This document shows positions 37,206-45,689 of a stretch of 64,000 nucleotides of DNA, one piece after another (the first letter of the stretch is position 1; the number at the start of each line of letters is the position of its first letter). This DNA comes from Sphingopyxis sp. LC81. Lineage in GTDB: Bacteria > Pseudomonadota > Alphaproteobacteria > Sphingomonadales > Sphingomonadaceae. The stretch is from contig NZ_JNFD01000001.1 of assembly GCF_000756375.1 (NCBI RefSeq), forward strand, positions 62,001 to 126,000, in the 5' to 3' direction. The notes under the pieces were generated by a model. That model ran no database searches and was not told the DNA's origin. It saw only the letters and a list, made by a program, of their open reading frames with translations. Both the position numbers and the translations under genes were made by a program.

Positions 37206-37556
37206 ATGCGTGATTTTTCCTTTATGCTGTCTTTATTGATAGCCGGATTGTTGGCGATTTTCCTGACCGGTGAAGCAAATTCTCGTGAAAAAGCGGGAAT
37301 CAGGGAGGAATGTACCGACTTTGGATTCAAGGAAGGTACGGATGCTTTCGCCAATTGCATGTTGCAGCTTTCGCTGGAGCAGCGCCGCCATCAGCCTCCC
37401 GACCGCGCTGCCCTTCTTCGCCGATATAAAGATCTCAGCATGGCCCGGCGTGGCGATGACCGGTATCCGGTGTGCACTGCTTCCATGATGGATAACGAGC
37501 TCGACACGTCGGTCAACAAGTGGGTCGGCCCCAATTGCCAGATGGCGCCCGACTAG
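37206..37556 (+). CDS. Small secreted protein with CTDFGFKEGTDAFANCM motif
   Basis: A 116-residue protein. The signal peptide MRDFSFMLSLLIAGLLAIFLTGEA is followed by a motif of type EECTDFGFKEGTDAFANCM-LQLSLEQRRH, seen in many small uncharacterised periplasmic proteins of proteobacteria. Four cysteines (positions about 36, 51, 90, 110) suggest two disulfides. AAAGGAGG 5 bases before ATG is the best ribosome site in the window. The first 150 bases are clearly more AT-rich than neighbours, a hint of recent acquisition. The function is unknown. Confidence 0.75.
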   Translation: MRDFSFMLSLLIAGLLAIFLTGEANSREKAGIREECTDFGFKEGTDAFANCMLQLSLEQRRHQPPDRAALLRRYKDLSMARRGDDRYPVCTASMMDNELDTSVNKWVGPNCQMAPD

Positions 37557-37607
37557 GGGCCGGTCGCTCCCGTAGCGCGCGACCGCAGCTGTAGGTCCTG
37601 TCCGGGA

Positions 37608-37937
37608 TCAGTGTGCGGTGCTGTTCGAAAAGCCGTTCATCACCACCACGCCGCCTATGATCAGCGCCATGCCGACCATGGCGGGGGTGTCGAGCTTCTG
37701 GCCCTGAAACACCCACGCGATCGCCGCGATCAGGACGATCCCGACGCCGGACCAGATCGCGTAGGCGATTCCCGTGGGCAAGGTTCTGAGGGTCAGCGAC
37801 AGGAAGTAGAAGGCGACGATATAGCCGCCGGCGGTAATCAGCGACGGAACCAGCTTCGTGAAGCCTTCCGATTGTCTCATAAAGCTTGTTGCAATGACCT
37901 CTGCAACGATGGCGATGGCGAGGTAGATATATTGCAT
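37608..37937 (-). CDS. Small multidrug resistance transporter, EmrE/QacE type
   Basis: A 109-residue four-helix antiporter (dimer). MQYIYLAIAIVAEVIATSFMRQSEGF contains the substrate/proton Glu13. SEGFTKLVPSL, TLPTGIAYAIWSGVGIVLIAAIAW and the closing GQKLDTPAMVGMALIIGG follow EmrE closely, and not the Gdx/SugE guanidinium exporters. The ATG at 37937 gives the exact family start. It is preceded by about 190 bases with several hairpins after the phoB stop. Confidence 0.92.
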   Translation of the reverse strand: MQYIYLAIAIVAEVIATSFMRQSEGFTKLVPSLITAGGYIVAFYFLSLTLRTLPTGIAYAIWSGVGIVLIAAIAWVFQGQKLDTPAMVGMALIIGGVVVMNGFSNSTAH

Positions 37938-38073
37938 GGCGATGCTCCGTCGTCGGTGGCGGCGGGGCGGCAACTGCAATTGAGCGCCACCTGCCGCAAA
38001 GGCTGGTTGGCGCCGTGGCGGAGAAGAACCCGTCAAGCGGGCGCAGGAGATACCAGCCTGCTACTCTATTCTC

Positions 38074-38101
38074 GGCACGCCGGACATCTATCCGGCCTGC
38101 C
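38074..38101 (-). other. Strong hairpin between phoB and the EmrE gene
   Basis: GGCA-GCCGGA-loop-TCCGGC-TGCC with one G-G mismatch, on the strand of both genes. It has no T-run, so it is not a clear terminator. Further stems (CCCG-CTTGA-CGGG; GGCGCCA with TGGCGC) lie between it and the ATG, giving a leader with potential structure. Confidence 0.4.
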
Positions 38102-38134
38102 GGTGGAATTCAACGTCGACGAGCGTGCCTGACG

Positions 38135-38833
38135 TTAGACGCTCTTGCCTGCATCCAGCGCATAACCGGCCGAGCGTACGGTGCGGATGATGTCGCTCGT
38201 GCCGGGCAGGTTGATCGCTTTCCGCAGGCGGCGGATATGGACGTCGACGGTGCGCAGTTCGATGTCGCTGTCCTGGCCCCAGACGCTATCGAGCAATTGC
38301 CCGCGCGAGAAGACGCGGCCTGGATGCTCCATGAAATGGCGGAGCAGGCGGAATTCGGTCGGCCCCATCGCGACGATCTGGCTGTTGCGCACGACCTTGT
38401 GCGCGACCGAGTCGAGCTCGATGTCGGCATAGGTCAGCATCTCGCCCGCCAGCGCAGGGCGCAGGCGGCGGAGCACCGCCTGGACGCGCGCGACCAGTTC
38501 GCGCGGGCTGAATGGCTTGGTGACATAATCGTCGGCGCCGGTCTCTAACCCACGGATGCGATCCTCTTCCTCGCCGCGCGCGGTGAGCATGATGATCGGG
38601 ACGTTCGCCGATTTCGGATTGCGGCGGAGGCGCCGGCAAACCTCGATCCCGGGTAGGCTCTCGATCATCCAGTCAAGCAGGACGATGTCGGGCACGCGTT
38701 CCTCGACAAGGACGAGCGCCTGCTCGCCGTCGGGGGTCTGGCGGACCGAAAAGCCCTCGCGCGCGAAATGCCAGACGATGAGTTCGGCGATCGCCTCGTC
38801 ATCTTCGATCAGCAGCAGGTCGGGCTGCGGCAT
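38135..38833 (-). CDS. phoB: Phosphate regulon response regulator PhoB
   Basis: A 232-residue regulator. The receiver domain has acid pocket residues E10, D11, D12 and phospho-acceptor Asp54 (IVLLDWMIESLPG), Lys in DYVTKPFSPREL, and a winged-helix domain with GPTEFRLLRHFMEHPGRVFSRGQLLD, VWGQDSDIELRTVDVHIRRLRKA and the closing IIRTVRSAGYAL. The spacing in VWG-D-x-R-TVDVHIRRLRK is typical of PhoB rather than OmpR. The ATG overlaps the phoU stop (ATGA). No phoR kinase gene adjoins. Confidence 0.94.
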   Translation of the reverse strand: MPQPDLLLIEDDEAIAELIVWHFAREGFSVRQTPDGEQALVLVEERVPDIVLLDWMIESLPGIEVCRRLRRNPKSANVPIIMLTARGEEEDRIRGLETGADDYVTKPFSPRELVARVQAVLRRLRPALAGEMLTYADIELDSVAHKVVRNSQIVAMGPTEFRLLRHFMEHPGRVFSRGQLLDSVWGQDSDIELRTVDVHIRRLRKAINLPGTSDIIRTVRSAGYALDAGKSV

Positions 38834-39555
38834 CAGCCTTGCTCCTGCTCCGCTGACGCACTGTCCTCGGGGGTCTCGCCGCGTTCGCGTTCCTCCATAT
38901 GTTCGCCGGTGACGACATAATAGACCATCTCGGCGATGTTCGTCGCATGGTCGCCCATGCGCTCGAGGTTCTTGGCGACGAACAACAGGTGCGCGCTTTC
39001 GGTGATGTACTTGGGATTTTCCATCATGAAGGTGACGAGCGTGCGGAAGATGCTGTTGTAGAAATCGTCGACATTCTTGTCGCGCACCGTCACCCGCACC
39101 GCGAGTTCGGCGTCGCGCGCCGCGAAGCTGTCGAGCGCGTCGTGGATCAGCTCGGCGACGATGTTCGACATCGACATCAGCAGCGGGATCGCCTCGATCG
39201 AGCGCGTCTGGTCCATCAGCGCGACGCGCTTGGCGATATTCTTCGCATAGTCGCCGATGCGCTCGACGACCGAGACGATCTTCAGCGCCGCGATCATTTC
39301 GCGCAGGTCGTCGGCCATCGGCGCGCGGAGCGCGATCGTCTGCACCGCGAGCTGTTCGACCTCGGCCTCGAGCGCGTCGATCTTCTTGTCGTCGCGCACG
39401 ACCTGCGCCGCGAGATCGAGGTCGCCCTTGCTGAGCGAGGTCATCGCCTGGAGCAATGCCTGTTCGGCGCGGCCGCCCATTTCGCTGATCAGCCCGCGCA
39501 GGCGGTTGAGGTCTTCGTCGAAGGCTTTGACCGTATGATCGTTCGTTAGTGCCAT
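38833..39555 (-). CDS. phoU: Phosphate transport regulator PhoU
   Basis: A 240-residue helical protein that restrains PhoR/PstSCAB signalling when phosphate is present. It is a tandem of two three-helix repeats, each carrying the E/D-x-x-x-D metal-site helix pattern: MGGRAEQALLQAMTSLSKGDLDLAAQVVRDDKKIDALE and later VRVTVRDKNVDDFYNSIFR and FVAKNLERMGDHATNIAEMV. A GTG precedes the ATG in frame; ATG 39555 is taken. The last gene before phoB in the operon. Confidence 0.95.
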   Translation of the reverse strand: MALTNDHTVKAFDEDLNRLRGLISEMGGRAEQALLQAMTSLSKGDLDLAAQVVRDDKKIDALEAEVEQLAVQTIALRAPMADDLREMIAALKIVSVVERIGDYAKNIAKRVALMDQTRSIEAIPLLMSMSNIVAELIHDALDSFAARDAELAVRVTVRDKNVDDFYNSIFRTLVTFMMENPKYITESAHLLFVAKNLERMGDHATNIAEMVYYVVTGEHMEERERGETPEDSASAEQEQG

Positions 39556-39579
39556 CACTCTTGTCCTTTTGGCTGCGGC

Positions 39580-40362
39580 TTAACCGTAGCGGCCAGTGAT
39601 ATAGTCCTTGGTGCGTTCCTGCTTCGGGTTGGTGAAGATGTCGGTGGTCTTGCCGTACTCTACCAGCGTCCCGAGGTGGAAAAAGGCGGTGCGCTGCGAC
39701 ACGCGGGCCGCCTGCTGCATGTTGTGCGTGACGATCACGATCGCATATTTGCCGCGCAATTCGTGGATCAGTTCCTCGATCTTCGCGGTCGCGATCGGGT
39801 CGAGCGCCGAGCAGGGCTCGTCCATCAGGATGACTTCGGGGTCGACCGCGATCGCACGCGCGATGCACAGGCGCTGCTGCTGGCCGCCCGACAGCGCGGT
39901 GCCGCTTTCGGCCAGCCGGTCCTTGACCTCGTCCCACAGGCCGGCGCGTACCAGTGCGCGCTCGACGATGACGTCGAGGTCGGCCTTGTTCGGCGCGAGG
40001 CCGTGGATGCGCGGGCCATAGCCGACATTGTCATAGATCGACTTGGGGAAGGGGTTCGGTTTCTGGAACACCATGCCGACGCGCGCGCGCAGCTGCACGA
40101 CGTCCATCGACGGCGCATAGATATCCTCGCCGTCGAGCGTGATGCGGCCGGACACCTTCGCGCTTGCGACCGTGTCGTTCATGCGGTTCAAGGACCGCAG
40201 GAAGGTCGATTTGCCGCAGCCCGACGGGCCGATGAAGGCGGTGACAAGGTCGGTGCCGACGTCGATCGAGACGTCGTTGATCGCCTGCTTCTCGCCATAG
40301 AAGACGTTGACGCCCTCTGCCTTCATCTTGGGATCGGCGATGGTAAGATCGTCTTGGGTCAT
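39580..40362 (-). CDS. pstB: Phosphate ABC transporter ATP-binding protein PstB
   Basis: A 260-residue ATPase. Walker A is GPSGCGKST (45-53), the Q-loop region is [26 protein letters not shown], the signature [15 protein letters not shown], Walker [16 protein letters not shown], and the switch His is in VTHNMQQA. The [10 protein letters not shown] segment is diagnostic of PstB. The ATG at 40362 is just 2 bases from the pstA stop, so the gene is tightly linked. The long frame upstream belongs to pstA's antisense side and is rejected. Confidence 0.96.
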   Translation of the reverse strand: MTQDDLTIADPKMKAEGVNVFYGEKQAINDVSIDVGTDLVTAFIGPSGCGKSTFLRSLNRMNDTVASAKVSGRITLDGEDIYAPSMDVVQLRARVGMVFQKPNPFPKSIYDNVGYGPRIHGLAPNKADLDVIVERALVRAGLWDEVKDRLAESGTALSGGQQQRLCIARAIAVDPEVILMDEPCSALDPIATAKIEELIHELRGKYAIVIVTHNMQQAARVSQRTAFFHLGTLVEYGKTTDIFTNPKQERTKDYITGRYG

Positions 40363-40364
40363 AT

Positions 40365-41621
40365 TCACCAGCGTTTTTCGAATTTGTTGCGAAGATAGAT
40401 CGCAAAGGCGTTCATCGACAGCAGCACGATAAGCAGCACGATGATCGCGGCGGAGGTTTTCTCGACAAAGCCCCGGTCGACTTCGTCCGACCAGAGGAAT
40501 ATCTGCATCGGCAGCACGGTCGAGGGCGAGCAGACGCCGCCCGGAACGTCGCCGATGAAAGCGCGCATGCCGACGAGGAGCAACGGTGCGGTCTCGCCCA
40601 GCGCGCGCGCCATGCCGATGATCGTGCCGGTCAGGATGCCCGGCAGCGCGAGCGGCAGGACGTGGTGGAAAACCACCTGCACCGGGCTGGCGCCGACACC
40701 CAACGCCGCGTCGCGGATCGACGGCGGCACCGACTTGATCGCGTTGCGGCTGGCGATCACGATCACCGGCATCGTCATCAGCGCGAGCGTCAGTCCGCCG
40801 ACGAGCGGGCTCGCTTGACACAATCCGAACCAGTTGATGAACACCGCGAGCGCGAGCAGGCCGAAGATGATCGATGGCACCGCGGCGAGGTTGTTGATCG
40901 ACACTTCGATGAGGTCGGTCCAGCGGTTCTTCGGCGCATATTCTTCGAGATAGAGCGCCGCGAGCACGCCCGTGGGGAAGGCGATGAGGAAGGCGATGAA
41001 GATCGTCAGCACCGAGCCCTTCAATGCCCCCCAGATGCCCGCGACCGCGGGGTCGGTGGCGTCGGCGTTCTTGAAGAAGGGCCAGTGGATGCCCGTCGAC
41101 AGCTTGCCGTCCTTCTCCAGCGCAGCGACCTTCGCGCCGAGTGCGCCCTTCGCGCCTTCCTTGGCGGCGATGTCGACTTCGGACGAAGCGGGCAGTTCAA
41201 ACACCGTCTTGCCGTTCAGCAATTCGGGATCGTCCTTGATCGCGCTGCGCACTTCCTTCCACGCATTTTCGGAAATCAGCTTCGATCCGTCGGTCCCCAG
41301 CGCCTCGTCGGCGGCAAAGGCGACGATGTCGGCGAGCCCCGCGTTTGCGATCACCTGGTCGGCGTCGGCATCGCCGAGCCGCGTCGTGTCGATCGTCAGC
41401 GGCATCGCCTTGAAATCGACAGGTACCGCGACATGGGTGTACATAAATCCGCGCGCGCCGTTACCGACCATCACGAAGAGCAGGAAAGCGAGGAAAGCGC
41501 CCGAGAGCAGCACCGCGCCCAGCCCAATGAGCTTGAAGCGGCGTTCGGCGGCGTAGCGGCCGGCGATGCGTTTCTGCATCACGGCGCCTTTCCAGTCGGT
41601 GGGGGCGGTCTGCCTATTCAT
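40365..41621 (-). CDS. pstA: Phosphate ABC transporter permease PstA
   Basis: A 418-residue inner-membrane permease. It has an unusually long periplasmic domain (about residues 60-190) between helix 1 and the rest, as in other alphaproteobacterial PstA, then helices and the EAA-loop segment [48 protein letters not shown]. The ATG at 41621 overlaps the pstC stop by 8 bases; a GTG at 41630 is also in frame. It pairs with PstC to form the channel. Confidence 0.93.
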   Translation of the reverse strand: MNRQTAPTDWKGAVMQKRIAGRYAAERRFKLIGLGAVLLSGAFLAFLLFVMVGNGARGFMYTHVAVPVDFKAMPLTIDTTRLGDADADQVIANAGLADIVAFAADEALGTDGSKLISENAWKEVRSAIKDDPELLNGKTVFELPASSEVDIAAKEGAKGALGAKVAALEKDGKLSTGIHWPFFKNADATDPAVAGIWGALKGSVLTIFIAFLIAFPTGVLAALYLEEYAPKNRWTDLIEVSINNLAAVPSIIFGLLALAVFINWFGLCQASPLVGGLTLALMTMPVIVIASRNAIKSVPPSIRDAALGVGASPVQVVFHHVLPLALPGILTGTIIGMARALGETAPLLLVGMRAFIGDVPGGVCSPSTVLPMQIFLWSDEVDRGFVEKTSAAIIVLLIVLLSMNAFAIYLRNKFEKRW

Positions 41622-43011
41622 AAGCTTCACGATACTTTTTGACGATGCGCAGCGCGACGATGTTGAGCAGCAGCGTAACGATGAACAGGACGAGCCCCAG
41701 CGCGAAGGCGGCGAGCGTTTTCGCGCTGTCGAACTCCTGGTCGCCGGTGAGCAGCTTGACGATTTGCGCGGTCACCGTGGTGACGCTGGCAAAGGGGTTG
41801 GCGGTCATGTTGGCCGACAGGCCCGCCGCCATCACCACGATCATCGTCTCGCCGATCGCGCGGCTGACCGCGAGCAATATGCCGCCCATCACGCCCGGAA
41901 GCGCGGCGGGGATCAGCACCTGGCGGATCGTCTCGTTCGGCGTTGCCCCTAATGCGAGGCTGCCGTCGCGCATCGCCTGCGGCACCGCGTTGATGCTGTC
42001 GTCGGCCATCGAGGAGACAAACGGGATGATCATCACGCCCATCACGATGCCCGCGGCAAGCGCGCTTTCGGTCGAAGCGTTCGGAATGCCGAGCATCACC
42101 GCGAATTCGCGCAGCGCGGGGGCGACGGTCAGCGCGGCGAAATAACCGTAGACGACCGTCGGCACGCCCGCGAGGATTTCGAGCAAAGGCTTCACCCATT
42201 TGCGCACCGTCGGCGCGGCATATTGGGTGAGATAGACCGCGGTCATCATCCCGATCGGGATCGCGACGATCATCGCGATGATCGCACCGATCAGGATCGT
42301 GCCCCAGAAGAGCGGGATGCCGCCGAATGTGTCGGGCTGTGGCGCCCCGCTCGTCGGCGCCCATTCGGTGCCGAACAACAGCTCGGTGGGCGAAACGAGG
42401 CGGAAGAAGCGGATCGATTCAAAGAGCAGCGAGAGCACGATGCCAAAGGTCGTGAGGATCGCGACGAGCGACGCGAGCAGCAGCACCAGCATCACGATCT
42501 TTTCGACCCGTGTCCGCGCACGGAAATCGGGGCGGATGCGCGTGAAGGCGTAAAGCCCGCCCGCGAGCGCCAGTGCGAGCATCGCGGCGATGCCGATCCA
42601 CGCATATTTGTGGCTCGCGTCGGCGTAAGGCTTCACCAGCGGCGCGGCGGCGGGCAGCCGCACGTCGGCCTGCTTGCCCTCGGCGACGCTGCGCGCGTCG
42701 GACAGGATCGCGCCGCGCTCGAACCCGAAGGAGGGCAGCGATTGCGCGGCCTCGGTCGCCAGCACCTGATTGGTGATCAGCGCCGGGGAGACCGACGACC
42801 AGACGGCGAGGAACAGCGCCGCGGGGGCGAACAGCCACAGCGCGACATACCAGCCATGATATTGCGGGCGCGAATGCAGCTTTTCGCCCGCACGGCCGGC
42901 CAGCAGGTTCGACCGCGCGCGGCCGGCGAGCCAGCCGATCAGCGCGAGACCCGCGATCAAAAGCAAAAGGGCGGCGGCGTTGAAGGTCACGTCGCGATAT
43001 CCGTCCTGCAC
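41614..43011 (-). CDS. pstC: Phosphate ABC transporter permease PstC
   Basis: A 465-residue permease. An N-terminal extension with a transmembrane helix and a periplasmic part of about 130 residues precedes the core, which holds TFGIVLSLLFESIRFFRLVSPTELLFGTEWAP and the EAA-type segment DGSLALGATPNETIRQVLIPAALPGVMGGILLAVSRAIGETMIVVMAAG. The start is uncertain: GTG at 43011 gives the longest frame, but GTG at 42990 has a better GGA site; no ATG is near. It lies 60 bases after pstS. Confidence 0.92.
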   Translation of the reverse strand: MQDGYRDVTFNAAALLLLIAGLALIGWLAGRARSNLLAGRAGEKLHSRPQYHGWYVALWLFAPAALFLAVWSSVSPALITNQVLATEAAQSLPSFGFERGAILSDARSVAEGKQADVRLPAAAPLVKPYADASHKYAWIGIAAMLALALAGGLYAFTRIRPDFRARTRVEKIVMLVLLLASLVAILTTFGIVLSLLFESIRFFRLVSPTELLFGTEWAPTSGAPQPDTFGGIPLFWGTILIGAIIAMIVAIPIGMMTAVYLTQYAAPTVRKWVKPLLEILAGVPTVVYGYFAALTVAPALREFAVMLGIPNASTESALAAGIVMGVMIIPFVSSMADDSINAVPQAMRDGSLALGATPNETIRQVLIPAALPGVMGGILLAVSRAIGETMIVVMAAGLSANMTANPFASVTTVTAQIVKLLTGDQEFDSAKTLAAFALGLVLFIVTLLLNIVALRIVKKYREAYE

Positions 43012-43071
43012 AAATCAAAAAAGTCGGTGGCCGGATCGGGCGAACCCGCCCGGCCACCAGCGGGAGGAAAC

Positions 43072-44121
43072 TTACTTCAGCTCGGCGCCGTTCAGCGCGG
43101 TCATGCCCTTGCCGTTCGCCGCCGCGGTATCGGCGATCGCCTTCGGCGACACGATCAGGCCCTTGGCGTTGAGGTAACCGCCTTCGCCCGCACCCTTCAG
43201 GAACTCGGCGACATATTCGGCGAGGCCGGGGACGACGCCGACATGCGCCTTCTTCACATAGATGAACAGCGGGCGCGAACCGGGATAGCTGCCGTCGGCG
43301 ATCGCGGCATAGCTGGGCGCTACGCCCTGCACCGGAACCGCCTTGATCTTGTCCTTATTGGCATCAAGATAGCTGAAACCAAAGATGCCGAGGCTCGTCG
43401 GGTTCTTGTCGAGCTTCGAGATGATGAGGTTATCATTCTCGCCCTGCTCGACATAATAGGGCGCGCCGCGCAGCGTGGTGCAGGTCGCCTCATGCTTTTC
43501 CTTGTCGCTGTCCTTCAGCGCCTTCATCTCCGCATTGGCGTCGCAGCCCTTGCCGAGGATCAGCTCCTTGAACGCGTCATAGGTGCCGCTGGTCGACGGC
43601 GGGCCAAAGACCGAGATCGCGACTGCGGGGAGGGCGGGGTTCACGTCCTTCCACGTCTTCGCGGTGTTCGGCTTGCCATAGGGGTTGGCGGCGAGCGCCT
43701 TATAGACGTCTTCTTCCGACAGCTTGAAGCCGGGGCCGCGCGAAGCTTCGCCCAGCGCGATGCCGTCGATGCCGACCTGGATTTCGACGATCTCCTTCAC
43801 GCCGTTCGCGGCGCAGGTGTCGAATTCCTTCTTCTTGATGCGGCGCGACGCGTTCGCGATGTCGGGGGTATCGCCGCCGACGCCCGAGCAGAAACGCTCG
43901 AAACCGCCGCCGGTGCCCGTGCTGTCGATCTTGGGGGTCTTGTTGCCCGTCGCTTCGGCGAACTTTTCGCCGACCGCGGTGGCAAAGGGATAGACGGTCG
44001 AGGAGCCGACCGCGCTGATATAATCGCGTGCACCGCCGCCCGAAGACGCCTGATCCTGGCACGCGGAAAGCGCCAGCGCGCACGTCGCGGCACCAGCGAT
44101 AAGGGCGAATTTCTGCAGCAT
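43072..44121 (-). CDS. pstS: Phosphate ABC transporter substrate-binding protein PstS
   Basis: A 349-residue periplasmic lipoprotein: MLQKFALIAGAATCALALSAC gives a lipobox with Cys21. The phosphate-binding segments are ISAVGSSTVYPFATAVGEKF, IDSTGTGGGFERFCSGVGGDTPDIANASRRIK and STSGTYDAF. The family is PstS with Ser/Thr-Gly-x-Ser loops. It is the first gene of the pst-pho operon and has a Pho box 83 bases upstream. Confidence 0.95.
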   Translation of the reverse strand: MLQKFALIAGAATCALALSACQDQASSGGGARDYISAVGSSTVYPFATAVGEKFAEATGNKTPKIDSTGTGGGFERFCSGVGGDTPDIANASRRIKKKEFDTCAANGVKEIVEIQVGIDGIALGEASRGPGFKLSEEDVYKALAANPYGKPNTAKTWKDVNPALPAVAISVFGPPSTSGTYDAFKELILGKGCDANAEMKALKDSDKEKHEATCTTLRGAPYYVEQGENDNLIISKLDKNPTSLGIFGFSYLDANKDKIKAVPVQGVAPSYAAIADGSYPGSRPLFIYVKKAHVGVVPGLAEYVAEFLKGAGEGGYLNAKGLIVSPKAIADTAAANGKGMTALNGAELK

Positions 44122-44203
44122 GGGTAATCCTGTTGAGGGGGTCGTTACCGATCCAAGCCACCACCCCCGCGGCGACTCGCTGAGGGCCATTTGGGCGCGT
44201 TGT

Positions 44204-44221
44204 GTGACGTGTATGTGACAG
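44204..44221 (-). promoter_or_regulatory. Pho box for pstS
   Basis: On the minus strand CTGTCAC-ATAC-ACGTCAC: two half-sites 11 bases apart, as PhoB requires. It lies in the correct orientation, about 83 bases before the pstS start, and is back to back with the box for the divergent acetyltransferase. Confidence 0.8.
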
Positions 44222-44224
44222 GTG

Positions 44225-44242
44225 ATGTCATATATGTGTCAT
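44225..44242 (+). promoter_or_regulatory. Pho box facing the acetyltransferase gene
   Basis: ATGTCAT-ATAT-GTGTCAT: both half-sites carry GTCA with 11-base spacing. It points to the right, 50 bases before the ATG at 44293. Only three bases separate it from the pstS box. Confidence 0.75.
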
Positions 44243-44292
44243 CGAGAACGGCTCTTCATAGGGCGCTCGACGGGAAAGGGACAGGACGGCAT

Positions 44293-44808
44293 ATGCAGGA
44301 ACGGGGAATTCCAACGATCACAACGCAGCGCACGATCTTGCGCGCGCCCGGTATTGATGATTTTCCCGCATATGCCGCGATGCTCGCCTCGCCACGCGCC
44401 CGAGGTATGGGCGGCCCATATTCAATGAAGGAAGCTTGGGGACTATTTTGTCATGATGTAGCGGGATGGGCACTCTTTGGTCATGGCGCGTTGATGATCG
44501 ACCATTCGGTTACCGGTGAGTGCATCGGACAGGTCGGGATCAACCACGGCCCCCTGTTTGCCGAGAAGGAATTGGGGTGGCTGATCTATGAAGGTTATGA
44601 ACGGCATGGCTATGCGACGGAGGCGGCGGCTGCCCTGCGAGATTGGGCGGGAGAGATGCTCGGTCTTCGCGATCTGGTGAGCTATGTCGATCCGCAGAAC
44701 CAGCAGTCGATTGCCGTAGCGGAGCGGCTCGGGGCGTATCTCGACAGGAGCGCACCGCGACTGGATCCGGAAGACCTTGTCTATCGCCATGTTGTGGAGA
44801 GATTATGA
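44293..44808 (+). CDS. GNAT-family N-acetyltransferase (RimJ/RimL type)
   Basis: A 171-residue acetyl-CoA transferase: TQRTILRAPGIDDFPAYAAML, the GGPYSMKEAWGLFCHDVAGWALFGHGALMIDH core, IGQVGINHGPLFAEKELGWLIYE, and the acetyl-CoA loop GYERHGYATEAAAALRDWA, then LVSYVDPQNQQSIAVAERLGA. The substrate is unknown. The ATG at 44293 matches the family start. A Pho box lies in the shared promoter region with pstS, and the stop overlaps the monooxygenase start (ATGA). Confidence 0.85.
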   Translation: MQERGIPTITTQRTILRAPGIDDFPAYAAMLASPRARGMGGPYSMKEAWGLFCHDVAGWALFGHGALMIDHSVTGECIGQVGINHGPLFAEKELGWLIYEGYERHGYATEAAAALRDWAGEMLGLRDLVSYVDPQNQQSIAVAERLGAYLDRSAPRLDPEDLVYRHVVERL

Positions 44809-45113
44809 TCCTCATCACCGGCCAGGTCATCATGACCCCAGAGAACGCCACGGGTATGATCGCGCTCGGCGCCGAGCATAGCGCGCGGTCGCGCGGTGAG
44901 GCGGGGTGTCTGGCGCATCATTGCCATGTCGATGTCGAGGACGCGATGCGGCTCGTCTTCGTCGAGGAGTGGGAGAGCGTCGACGCGGTCCGCGCCCATT
45001 TCGCGGTGCCCGCCTCGGCCTCCTTCGTCGCCGAAATGCGCGCGCTGTCGCCTGAGGAGCCGGTGATCCGGATTTATGCCGCCGAGGATGTCACCGCGAA
45101 GCTGATGGCGTAG
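44805..45113 (+). CDS. Antibiotic biosynthesis monooxygenase (ABM)-domain protein
   Basis: A 102-residue ferredoxin-like alpha/beta protein: MILITGQVIMTPENATGMIALGAEHSARSRGEAGCLAHHCHVDVEDAMRLVFVEEWESVDAVRAHFAVP. The SRGEAGCLAHH and FVEEWESVDAVRAHF segments match small ABM/quinol-monooxygenase dimers (YgiN-like). The substrate is unknown. It is translationally coupled to the acetyltransferase, so both may be induced by phosphate starvation. Confidence 0.82.
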   Translation: MILITGQVIMTPENATGMIALGAEHSARSRGEAGCLAHHCHVDVEDAMRLVFVEEWESVDAVRAHFAVPASASFVAEMRALSPEEPVIRIYAAEDVTAKLMA

Positions 45114-45129
45114 GCGGTGTGGCCCTGAT

Positions 45130-45567
45130 TTACCGGGCGGCGGTGATCGCGGTGGTCTTGGCGACGACGCGCCATCCGGCGTCGGTGCGATAGAGCAGGA
45201 GCTGGTCGACGTACCGGTCGCCGCCGAAATGCAGTTCATAGGTGACCGCACTCATCGACGGCGTCGCGTCGCGGCGGTCGAGGACGCGCCCGGTCGCGGC
45301 GGGATCGGGCCGCGCCGCCCAGTCGCCGAGCACCTCGGAAAAGCGCTTGCAGCCGATCGGCGCAGCGCCTTCCTTTGCCAACGTGCAGAATTGCCCGTCG
45401 GGCAGGAACAGCGCCTGCAGCCGCTCGACCCGCCCCGTGCGCAGCCCGTCGACATATGCTTCGAGCGCGGCTTCGGGTGAGGACGGCGCTGGTGCCGCTG
45501 CCGCGGGCGCGGCCGCCAGCAGCGCCGCGATGAAGGGAAGGGCAAGGCATACAGGATCGATAGGCAT
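45130..45567 (-). CDS. Secreted NTF2-like (lumazine-binding/SnoaL type) protein
   Basis: A 145-residue protein. A signal peptide rich in Ala ends near AAAAPAPS; then SPEAALEAYVDGLRTGRVERLQALFLPDGQFCTL opens the cone-shaped NTF2 fold, and VTYELHFGGDRYVDQLLLYRTDAGWRVVAKTTA closes it. There are two Cys residues that could pair. The function is unknown. The ATG at 45567 is chosen for its signal peptide; a longer open frame upstream is antisense-type noise. Confidence 0.7.
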   Translation of the reverse strand: MPIDPVCLALPFIAALLAAAPAAAAPAPSSPEAALEAYVDGLRTGRVERLQALFLPDGQFCTLAKEGAAPIGCKRFSEVLGDWAARPDPAATGRVLDRRDATPSMSAVTYELHFGGDRYVDQLLLYRTDAGWRVVAKTTAITAAR

Positions 45568-45689
45568 CGGATAAAACTCCCGCCGCAAATCATGCACGCA
45601 GCTTAGCCGCCTCTGCGCGGTTTCTCCAGCGGGAGTCGCGAAGGGAAGGGTCCCGAAATGTCGTTCGGGACCCCCATCCTTCGGTCCAA

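Noticed and set aside
37938..38134. A guanidine riboswitch before the small multidrug resistance gene.
   Set aside because: I could not find the ACGR paired-hairpin or ykkC core motifs, and the protein is EmrE-like, not a guanidinium exporter.
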